Shown here: piece by piece, positions 23,201-29,958 of the stretch | How the letters are laid out: each line of letters opens with the position of its first letter | Position numbering within the stretch: position 1 is the stretch's first letter | Assembly (NCBI GenBank): GCA_022264855.1 | Contig: JABYQU010000010.1 | Span: 186,001 to 250,000, forward strand | Reading direction: 5' to 3' | Source: Lenzites betulinus | Taxonomy: Eukaryota > Basidiomycota > Agaricomycetes > Polyporales > Polyporaceae | Length of the DNA stretch: 64,000 bases | Translations under genes and position numbers: made by a program | The notes under the pieces: generated by a model | The model's database searches: none | What the model was told of the DNA's origin: nothing | The model's input: only the letters and a program-made list of their open reading frames with translations

Positions 23201-24273
23201 GCCTGAGCAGCGGGGACGAGGCGGGGTGTTGTGCGGCGAGCCTCTTCCAGCCGGTGTCGGGCCCTGGTCAAGTTGTCGCGTGCGGCAGAGCACGAGCCGT
23301 CCCACCAAAGCTTGGACTTGCTGCAGACTCGTGACGGCTGCGCATGCGCATTCCAGGCGTCGTGTACACACCCAAAGAGTGTGTCAACAGCAGTGGCGAG
23401 CTCGGCCATGGTGGCAAGGGGGAAATCGGGCGGAAGGCGGGCAAGTACTGCCGCTGTGACGTCGGTGAGGAATGCCTTCTCCTCATCAGATTTGGGAGTG
23501 ATAGTCGGCGCCCCTTCGATGGACCACTGTCCCGCTGGGATGCGGGCGTGTAGGACGGCATGATCAGAGAGGCCGCGTTCCTCGGGGGCGACCCGCAAAT
23601 CATAAAGCTCGGGCGGACGGTCGCTGGGGACCCAGACCAGGTCGATGACAGTTGGGCGGAAGGACTGCCGGTGGGGAAAGTGCGTCGGGACGCTCGGTGG
23701 TGAAAGCAGGCGGAGACCGAGGCGCGCGTGGAGATCCAGCACCTCACCGGTGCGTGCAGCAGAATCGGGGGGATAGTCGGGGTCCCATACGCGCGAGTGT
23801 GTATTGTAGTCGCCGCCCATGATGGCAATGTCGGGGAGGCGTTCAGCAATGTCGCAGAGATATTCGATAGCGCTGTTCTGTGTGTCGTTGTAGATGTTTA
23901 AGATGGAGATTGGGTCGGCAGACGGGTCGGGGCGTATCGTGAGCACCATGCAGTCCCGATGCTTGACTTCTGCATTCAGGGACACGACGGCGCGAGTCAG
24001 CCGCCGGCTGACATGGCACACGACACGGGCGTCGGCTTGAGGGACGATGAGCTGCCAAGCAGGGTGGAGCTGAGTGCCATAGAGCATATTATTGTCGGTG
24101 CGCTCCGCCGGGCCGGCGGGGGATGCGGAGGGGATGGGACGGATGGGGCCAAACCATGGTTCTTGTATGCACACAACGTCGACATTTGCCGACGCACATT
24201 GTTCCAGAAGCGCGTGGGTGTGCTGAGGGGAGTGGTTGACATTCTGGAAAGCTACATGTAGTGTATGAGGCAT
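20266..24273 (-). CDS. LINE ORF2: endonuclease / reverse transcriptase / RNase H
   Basis: 1335 aa, no stop. Residues 1-245 are an APE-type endonuclease (AFQNVNHS, VVCIQEPW, GGDYNTHSRVW, TVIDLVWVP, LSDHAVLHA), which nicks target DNA. Residues about 515-790 are reverse transcriptase: YRPIVLLSTLGKLMEKVI, CLAFDVAQFFPSM (catalytic Asp), GAGQGSSLSP, FFVDDGTW (FVDD at 705-708 in place of the common YADD) and WRYLGFRLD. Residues about 1025-1160 are RNase H with FFTDGSS, CELIALSMA, HIFCDNES and a late DAVDAYVK Asp. The C-terminus carries a Cys/His cluster (KMCRLH ... REHVLFECDHY). The protein would copy element RNA at the nicked site. All catalytic residues are present. The ATG lies 3 nt after the ORF1 stop and in the same frame. 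Confidence 0.93.
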   Translation of the reverse strand: MPHTLHVAFQNVNHSPQHTHALLEQCASANVDVVCIQEPWFGPIRPIPSASPAGPAERTDNNMLYGTQLHPAWQLIVPQADARVVCHVSRRLTRAVVSLNAEVKHRDCMVLTIRPDPSADPISILNIYNDTQNSAIEYLCDIAERLPDIAIMGGDYNTHSRVWDPDYPPDSAARTGEVLDLHARLGLRLLSPPSVPTHFPHRQSFRPTVIDLVWVPSDRPPELYDLRVAPEERGLSDHAVLHARIPAGQWSIEGAPTITPKSDEEKAFLTDVTAAVLARLPPDFPLATMAELATAVDTLFGCVHDAWNAHAQPSRVCSKSKLWWDGSCSAARDNLTRARHRLEEARRTTPRLVPAAQAAVRRAFKRFKSAIRLRRRAHMDERIDHVANEQRRVWDLMAWVGPRAMPMYRALVHNGEPLQSLPDLWGALDQTFHAAAERPVDATILNEIPRLPERDCPNISRAEVMDALRHVSTSSTPGWDNLHWRHLRALAADEHFLTSLVRIYNAILRLGYWPAQFKRAVSVVIPKPYKEDYSKIKSYRPIVLLSTLGKLMEKVISERLHYECTKHGILHPNQFGGTKAHSTVDAATCLVTHIRAAWREKLVTSCLAFDVAQFFPSMNHDLLCQILEHYGFSPTIVQFFRHYLRGRQSCFRWGKATSPWFDAPPVGAGQGSSLSPIITNIYISPALHILFPTTTIASETALQFFVDDGTWLATSLSIATNCALLRDSYARTVDTLRRLGLAVEQDKNELMHFVAERLRPNNDPQTPLDLGPHGVLQPGTVWRYLGFRLDSKLSFHAHVAYFAERAMTTVQAMLMLGNSVRGLSPAQRRTLYISCVRPLLTYGAEVWFRSKGVKGLMKPLVNAQNRALRWITGAFRTTPTGALHSFAGVIPLHLHCKKLQGRFFLRIHKLPASHPLRACFPNVFARSELAPFVRFLPYTIPPTTSIPLTDVFLPSHPNRPLFTETFDPDDDECKPGERIRDLFDDRITRYLDHPPKGDEDAIAKWVADELRPRIDAAHRDSNALVFFTDGSSYVTSPTEPWLGSAAGFRSYHLGRPQSSRAIYTGYGFSFDCELIALSMAVAHAYIKRYQHVHIFCDNESAITSLTDTTGGRMAAVNACRVLRDWFERHPDNHLHLHWCPSHSGIDENDAVDAYVKHMARLPERGHRLIPDYNRDGAGFPRSYAYQRHCITAGVVSDWEEEASRDAPKYFGHTHIRHPSFRRLLHVGDYPLKKLGGRPTLVARFIRCLTNHAPTGWYRDRFRTRLNEPKMCRLHSGPPAYHTREHVLFECDHYTRRFRHSAIEDLLASRDPFYDIAQFLRDNPTALTFDDIPGGA

Positions 24274-24276
24274 GTA

Positions 24277-26451
24277 CTAGGTACGACCGCGACCCCTGCG
24301 ACTAGCTCCGGTCCTCCGCCCGCCACGCGCCTGCGCGCGGGCATGATTGCCGGCGTTCTGAGGGGGAGAGTCAGCATGGAAGGTCTGGGTTGCGGCCGCA
24401 CCGAAACGTACTGTACGCTCGGCCTCTGTAGCGGGGGAGTTGATGGAGGGGACGTTGTCGGCGGTGGTGATGCGCTCTTCGAGCGTGGCATTGATGCGGG
24501 CGAGGTTCGGGATGCGATCCACGTACCACGAGTGGTCTGAGCGGTGCTTGAAGAACTCGCACACACGGTCGTTAGCGTAGTGCCCGCCGTGGCAGTTGAC
24601 GCATACGGGGGGGTGGGGGCAAGGGGTGGAGTTGCGGTCGGGGCGTGTATTGCAGCACGAGGCAACGCGACTGTGTGCAGCCACCTTGTGGTTGCCGCTG
24701 CACCGGACGCAGACGTCCCGAGTGGCCGCGCAGCGCCTCGTGGGGTGTCCCCAGCGGAAGCATTGGCCGCACTGAATGACTAGGCGTCGGTCGCGCATGA
24801 TATGGGGGCGCAGGGGGCCACAGTCGAATATAACGGGCTGCTTGAGGAGTTGATCTCCGATAGTGTGTGAGGAGTCGTCCTCCACCTCGACGACGAGCTC
24901 CCGTGACGTGTCTCCGGCTCGGGAGATTCCCCAGCGGAACTGTGTGGTTGGGCGAGATGCAACCTCGCCCCACAGTCCTCGATTGTCGAAGATGGGCTTC
25001 GCAGCTGCCCTAGGGGAGATATCATTGAAGCTTGCATCCACGCACGGCACGCGGAAGAAGCCCAGGCAGGATCGGAAACGGTACGTGCGCACCTCGAAGC
25101 CGTCGCGGGGGATCTCCGGGTACAGCGCAGCGAAACGCGCCCGTACGAAGGTGATGATATCCGGGGTGGGGGGCACGCTCAGCACGATGGTGATGTTGCC
25201 GGTGCTGGACCATACCAGAAGGCTTACGCGGACGTGTTGGAGGTCGCGCGAACGCTCGAAAGCTGTGTCCAGGTTCGTATGCATGACCCCAATGGGGAGC
25301 TGCTCCTCGGGGGCAGGCCGCCCGCTAGAGAAGACGACAAACAAGGTGTTCTGCCACTGATGGGGAGGGGGGCGATGCTTGCGAGTGGGCGCGGGGGAGC
25401 GGCCGCGCGAGGCCGACCGGTCGGTGATGCCTGAGACAGCGCTAGCCGCGCGCGAGGCTGGCCGCGGCGCTGCGGTGTCCGACGAGATGCGTTGCTCCAG
25501 CGGGAGTCGTTCGGTAGGGGGTGGCCGGGATGGGTCGCGCGAGGGCGCTGAGATGGAGCGCAGGTCCTCGTCCGCGGTGTCGAAGCCGGCGGATGCCCAG
25601 TCAGTCCAGTCGTCCGTGGGTGGGGCCTCGCCAAACACAGAACGCTCCGGGGACGAGTGCATAGATGGGGGGATGGGGGAAGGCCGTCTGCCCGTGCCGA
25701 TGCGGTCCTGCAGAGGCGGGCGAGCACTGCGAGTGGGAGGCCGAGCGGGGGGCGAGGGGGATCGCGCAGAGCGAGGCGGGGACCGGGTAGACCGGGACGG
25801 GGATCGTGTCGAGCGTATGGGGGTGGCGGGTTGGGTGAGGGGGCTGTGGCTTCGCTGCCGGTCGGGCTCGGGGGCGCGGCCGAAGCGCCGCTCCAATTCG
25901 GCGAGATTGTCCGTGAGGTCGCCCATTACGCTGCCGACGTGGGCGAAATCCCCGCTGAGGGACCGTACAGTAGCGTTGAGGGAGTCGAGGCCCCCGCTGA
26001 TGGTGGCCCAGCACTGACCGCGCTCCTTGAGGGACAGGTCGCCGATGTCGGCGCGGTGGCGGCGGAGAGTGTCGTTGATGTTCGCGAGTAGCATGGCGGC
26101 GTGAGCGAAGATGGGCAGGAGATTGCGTACCAGTTGTGAAGGGCTGGGGGAGCGGCTGAGGGACTTGCTGGAGCCGCTTGCCGGGCTCCCGTCAGCGCCT
26201 AGCATGTCCACGTCAGCATCCGCCCCCTGCGAGATTGCGTCGAAGACCTCCTCCTCCTCCTCTTCAGCCAGACCACTGAGGGGGGAGACCACCAGCGACG
26301 CCGCTCGGCGTCGGACGGGGACGGGGGTGTCAGAAGGTGACATTGGGGACTCGTTGGGCGACCGGAGACGCTTCCGGGGGATGCTAGTTGGGGGCGTCGA
26401 GAACGTTTGTGGCGGGCTCCGAGCCTCCTCTGGGGAGGCCCGAGGCTCCAT
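24277..26451 (-). CDS. LINE ORF1: gag-like protein with CCHC zinc knuckles
   Basis: 724 aa from the ATG at 26451 (MEPRASPEEARS). The frame is open a few codons further upstream without an ATG. The N-terminal half is Pro/Ser/Arg-rich and disordered (for example SPTRSTRSPSRSTRSP-like repeats around 25750-25830). The C-terminal quarter holds three Cys/His knuckles: CGQCFRWGHPTRRC, CVRCSGNH with a later Cys, and CVNCHGGHYANDRVC. Such knuckles bind element RNA and build the ribonucleoprotein in Tad1/R1-type LINEs. The stop codon TAG is followed by TAC and then the ORF2 ATG in the same frame, suggesting coupled translation of ORF2. Confidence 0.9.
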   Translation of the reverse strand: MEPRASPEEARSPPQTFSTPPTSIPRKRLRSPNESPMSPSDTPVPVRRRAASLVVSPLSGLAEEEEEEVFDAISQGADADVDMLGADGSPASGSSKSLSRSPSPSQLVRNLLPIFAHAAMLLANINDTLRRHRADIGDLSLKERGQCWATISGGLDSLNATVRSLSGDFAHVGSVMGDLTDNLAELERRFGRAPEPDRQRSHSPLTQPATPIRSTRSPSRSTRSPPRSARSPSPPARPPTRSARPPLQDRIGTGRRPSPIPPSMHSSPERSVFGEAPPTDDWTDWASAGFDTADEDLRSISAPSRDPSRPPPTERLPLEQRISSDTAAPRPASRAASAVSGITDRSASRGRSPAPTRKHRPPPHQWQNTLFVVFSSGRPAPEEQLPIGVMHTNLDTAFERSRDLQHVRVSLLVWSSTGNITIVLSVPPTPDIITFVRARFAALYPEIPRDGFEVRTYRFRSCLGFFRVPCVDASFNDISPRAAAKPIFDNRGLWGEVASRPTTQFRWGISRAGDTSRELVVEVEDDSSHTIGDQLLKQPVIFDCGPLRPHIMRDRRLVIQCGQCFRWGHPTRRCAATRDVCVRCSGNHKVAAHSRVASCCNTRPDRNSTPCPHPPVCVNCHGGHYANDRVCEFFKHRSDHSWYVDRIPNLARINATLEERITTADNVPSINSPATEAERTVRFGAAATQTFHADSPPQNAGNHARAQARGGRRTGASRRGRGRT

Positions 26452-26553
26452 AGTCGGGGATGGCACCGCTGGGCCTGTGGGGTGAATGGCGCTGAGTGGG
26501 GGGCGCAGGACAGGGGGGAGGAGACGGGCGCTTGTTCAGGCAGATGGTGGTTA

Positions 26554-26607
26554 GGGTGAGAGAAGTGTATCGAGCCAGCCGGGTGAGAGAAGTGTATCGA
26601 GCCAGCC
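26554..26607. repeat. 27-bp perfect tandem duplication at the LINE 5' junction
   Basis: Two identical 27-bp units (26554-26580 and 26581-26607). Each contains 17 bp of element 5' end (GGGTGAGAGAAGTGTAT) plus 10 bp of the target-site sequence (CGAGCCAGCC). A target fragment is therefore embedded inside the element end. Confidence 0.9.
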
Positions 26608-26613
26608 GTGGTT
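26598..26613. repeat. LINE target-site duplication, 5' copy
   Basis: CGAGCCAGCCGTGGTT, identical to 19900-19915. In the minus-strand gene it codes for the end of exon 2 (NHGWL plus one base). Confidence 0.9.
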
Positions 26614-27328
26614 GAACCACCAGCCATTATCGTGCAGCCTCCGCTTACATTCGACTTCGTGTGCCTGTCCCCCTTTCAGCAGGTCGCACTCGCCCTTGTG
26701 GAAGTCAGGGACCCAATCTTCCTTCTGGCACTGCAGAAAAGGTAATCAGCACTAGCTTCTGGCGCCCTCCCCCCTGGCCCAAACGTCAACGCACCTCTCG
26801 CGAGCAGTAGTACCTGCTCTTGCACCCCCCACAGCGGCGGAAGCGCGGTCGCGCCTCAGCCTCCCAGCGGCCGCATCGCGCACACGCGCGGATAAGCTCG
26901 TCTTCGGGGACCAGCACCTCCACGATCGCCTGCACGCCCATCGGGTCCCTTTCCGCGTCCTCAAACGTCTGCACGACCGCGACGGGCTTCCGCCCGACCT
27001 TGTCGCGCAGCGCGCTGAGAGTGTTGAGCGCCTCGAGGCCCTGGGTGCCCCCGACGACGAAACGCGGGCGGACGCTCGCTGCGCCGCTGCCAGGGCTGGA
27101 GTCGGCGGGACCGGCGGATACGCAGCGAGCGTCGTTCGGGACGAGGAAGTTGACGCACATCGCGGTGCGGATCATCTGCGCGCCGTACGGGTGCGCGAAA
27201 ACGAGGAACCAGGACGCGTGGTTGCGCCCGAGCGCGAGTGGCTTGCCGTAGAAGATGGTAGGTGCACTGAACAGGCGTCCGATGAAGCCGTCGCTGTTCG
27301 TGGATGCGAGGTTGTTCTCTGAAGGCAT
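26598..27328 (-). pseudogene. 5' exons of a MYND zinc-finger gene interrupted by a LINE
   Basis: Exon 1 is 27328-26795 (ATG, MPSENNLASTNSDG, 178 codons) and exon 2 starts at 26730 after a 64-nt GT-AG intron. A MYND finger spans the junction: CARCGRWE, FRRCGGCKSRYYCSRE, then CQKEDWVPDFHKGEC, giving the full C-x2-C, C-x2-C, YC-x3-C, H-x3-C set. MYND domains bind proline-rich partner peptides. Exon 2 runs into the LINE at 26598, where the reading continues GWLDTLLSPGWLDTLLSP and stops. Any transcript would give a truncated protein that retains the finger but lacks the 218-residue C-terminal exon, now at 19180-19835. Splicing across the 6.7-kb element is possible in principle but would need a new donor, because the native one lies beyond the insertion. 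Confidence 0.78.
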
Positions 27329-27814
27329 CACGGGAAGAAGAGGGCAGTTTGGGATCTCCAAGTTAAGTAGCACTGAAAGGCCGCAGACGAGCGAGGCTCA
27401 ACATGAATCTGCCTTTATAATTTCCAGTCACGCAATGCCCGTTGTTGCTCGGAGTGGCACCCCGAACAATCCTGTATTGTCGACGCGGCGTGACGCTACC
27501 TATCGTTGGTGGTGGGGAAAGAGAATGCTGAGTAATAACATGAGTATCGGTATGCGTGGTGTCGTACCTCGGGAACGACAGTGGTCATTATCTTAATGAA
27601 CGCCGGGACGGCGACTTCCGATTCAATGATGATAGAGTTCATTCGACGCTGAGCGCTGTATACCCCCACAGCGCACGTAAGACCGTCTACTAGTAGCAGC
27701 TGTCGTCTTGCTTATCCCTTCCACACCGTTCGAACGTCCATCCACTGCATTGTCAAATTTAAACGGTGCGCTAGTGATTGCCATTCCGCGCTACATTCAC
27801 ACAAAGAGGGACTT
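27329..27814. other. Shared upstream region of two divergent MYND genes
   Basis: 486 bases separate the divergent starts at 27328 (minus) and 27815 (plus). A bidirectional promoter is plausible. No clear TATA box was found. Confidence 0.45.
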
Positions 27815-29191
27815 ATGCTACGTTGCAGTATTCAGAGGGACATCAACGATATGGTACCACGGCCGTCCATCTGCAGTGCTTGTTGCGAGGAATCCGCGTC
27901 GCTGAAGTGTTGCTCTGCCTGCAAGAAGGCATGGTACTGCACCAAAGAGTGCCAGAGAGTTCACTGGAGGCGCCACATCTTCGAATGCAAGCTCAAGGGG
28001 CCCATCGGAACTGCTTATTACCTCTCTCGCGCATGTTACGCCGATACTTTCCCCATACACGCACAGACACGAAAGGACTTCGGCTTTGACAAGGCAGAGC
28101 GATTGCTCGGCCCCGACGGGCAGACCAAACTGTTTGGCTTGTGGATAGGAGTCTTCAAGTTCCATCAGGTGGCGGAAAGGAAGGTGCAGAAGTGGCAGGA
28201 AGAAGGAACGATGGTGCAGGGGATCAGGGAGACGTTCGAGAGGCCTTCGCAGTTCACCCGCGGCGCGTACTATCCGTGGTTCCTTGACCACCAATATCTC
28301 CTCGATGGGTCTCCGTTTGACGGAGAACAAGCGAATGAGCGACTCGTACGTACCGTCGCCGACGCCATCCGCCAGACATGGGTCAAAGCGGGCGGATCGC
28401 CTGATGACAGTGTGGAGACGATTCAAGCCAACGTTGCCGCTCTTCCTCTTCATATCCAGGATTGCCATCGACTCTACCGCTCTTTGTCTTTGGGTTACCC
28501 TCCGCCACACGAAGATCTATGGCGTACCTTTGGGTTTGTCGCTGCAATGGATCAGGGAGGGGAGATGAGCATCGCCAGGCAATACAAGGCGCTCATCGGA
28601 CGATGCACCTTCGCCGAATTCTGCGCCGCACATGAAGCCTCTTCGATCGTCCGACTAGCATCCACGTACGGCGTGAACATGCCCAGCAACTACACCCTCC
28701 CATTAGAAGATAGTTTCGCAGCTGGCTTCCAGGATATCATGGCGAAGTCTCCGAACCAGTTCAAGTCGGTGTGGAGCTTGAAGCAGTACGTCGACATGCT
28801 CCTGTGCTCTGACGCCTCCCAGCCGCCGCCATTCCCGCACCCGGCCATCGACGCAGACTATGGTTTCATGAACTGTAGAAACACGTCGGAGAAGAGCCTC
28901 CTAGAGGACCTGTATAAGAAGTACTTCGCGCACCGAGATGCGAGGCCCCTCGAGCTACACCGGGCGTGCATTGCGGGAGAGCTATTCCAGTACCTCGGGA
29001 GCTTTGTAGGGTTGAGGCCTAAGACAGCGACGTACAAGCGGTTGTTGGAGAACGTCTATCCGTCCCCTATGCTCGGGGAGTGGCAAGATGATGTATTACG
29101 TCGATTTGTATGTGTTGATGTGCTGACCGAGAGCTTAGGAGTAGCTGCAGGTGACTCTCCGTCAGTGCGGCAGGTAGTGAGGTTAGGCTGA
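27815..29191 (+). CDS. MYND zinc-finger protein
   Basis: A single exon of 458 aa. The MYND finger is at residues about 20-58: CSACCEES, KCCSACKKAWYCTKECQRVHWRRHIFEC, cited by its Cys/His order C-x2-C, C-x2-C, YC-x3-C, H-x3-C. The rest (GLWIGVFKFHQVAERKVQKW, ARPLELHRACIAGELFQYL) is helical without catalytic motifs, as is usual for the large family of basidiomycete MYND proteins whose role is unknown. A second in-frame ATG (MVPRPSICSACC, 27851) just before the finger could be the true start. It is transcribed away from the split MYND gene; the two share only the finger. Confidence 0.82.
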   Translation: MLRCSIQRDINDMVPRPSICSACCEESASLKCCSACKKAWYCTKECQRVHWRRHIFECKLKGPIGTAYYLSRACYADTFPIHAQTRKDFGFDKAERLLGPDGQTKLFGLWIGVFKFHQVAERKVQKWQEEGTMVQGIRETFERPSQFTRGAYYPWFLDHQYLLDGSPFDGEQANERLVRTVADAIRQTWVKAGGSPDDSVETIQANVAALPLHIQDCHRLYRSLSLGYPPPHEDLWRTFGFVAAMDQGGEMSIARQYKALIGRCTFAEFCAAHEASSIVRLASTYGVNMPSNYTLPLEDSFAAGFQDIMAKSPNQFKSVWSLKQYVDMLLCSDASQPPPFPHPAIDADYGFMNCRNTSEKSLLEDLYKKYFAHRDARPLELHRACIAGELFQYLGSFVGLRPKTATYKRLLENVYPSPMLGEWQDDVLRRFVCVDVLTESLGVAAGDSPSVRQVVRLG

Positions 29192-29958
29192 GTAGTTGAC
29201 CATGCCGGGATCAGTGTAGTCGTGCCATGGTGAGTACAGAGCACCACAGGAGTTAATATCAGGAAGCCTGATACTTATTGCATCATGTAGGCTGTTGGTG
29301 ATCAAAGTTGTACTTCCACTCGTGTGCTCAGTATGTACTATGTAGCAAATAGTAGTGGTCGTGCTCGATGCGTCCGAGTGAGGCGTGGCCAGTAGTGATA
29401 GTGCCCGTTCATGAGTTGATTGAATTTGTCGGACCTGGCGGATCGGTGAATGCCGGATTGTTGAGCTGCCGCGGCGCTTAACGTATCCTGGCATTTATTG
29501 TTCGAATTAGCCTGCAACCTCAGGCCTCAGGCCTCAACCACGGTGACGTTCAACGTTCAACGTTCAAACGTTCAACTCTGAGCCTTGTCACCTGCACGTA
29601 TGTCCTTGCTTTATTATCTTATATGTTGTAATGATATGAACGATATCAGGGCGATCAAAGAGGAATAGGACAGAGGTAGGACCCTATGTGCCCAGTCGAC
29701 TCCTCCAAAGGGCGCCACCGCCAGGCTTGCTTTGTATCGTTTCGTGTACATATCCTTTTGCTATTCCACATCTCCTGGCAAAGTAACACTATGCCCATCC
29801 TAACAAATGGCAGCTGTGAACAAAGCTGGCGAGGCGCGAAGCTGGCCCATATATACAGGTACTCACGGCAAATGTGCCTCTCATGAACTAGCCAGCGCAC
29901 CCTTCCGCCGAACACTTATTCTAAGTTTGATCATACCACATCTTCTCGCTGATTTTAA
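29192..29958. other. Intergenic region with a short 7-bp repeat
   Basis: About 770 bases without a gene. A 7-bp unit ACGTTCA occurs four times at 29546-29574 (one extra A before the last copy), directly after three short GGCCTCA-type repeats at about 29518-29536. These may be small slippage repeats. Confidence 0.6.

Larger units (their letters stand above)
19916..26597 (-). mobile_element. Full-length Tad1-like LINE retrotransposon
   Basis: A non-LTR retrotransposon of about 6.7 kb on the minus strand. It has a short 5' UTR, ORF1 with gag-type zinc knuckles (26451-24277), ORF2 with APE-type endonuclease, reverse transcriptase and RNase H (24273-20266), a 3' UTR of about 330 nt and a poly(A) tail seen as T at 19916-19939. 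Perfect 16-bp duplications flank it. Domain order (EN-RT-RH) and CCHC knuckles fit the Tad1/R1-like fungal clades. Both ORFs are uninterrupted over 724 and 1335 codons and the duplications are identical, so the insertion looks recent and the element could be competent. It interrupts a MYND gene at an exon/intron border. Confidence 0.93.

Noticed and set aside
20309..26091. Many open frames of 100-245 codons on both strands within the LINE
   Set aside because: All are alternative-frame readings of ORF1 or ORF2; none carries its own domain.
29518..29580. Short direct repeats as a possible CRISPR-like or telomeric array
   Set aside because: Units of 7 bp without spacers and not matching TTAGGG; simple slippage is sufficient.
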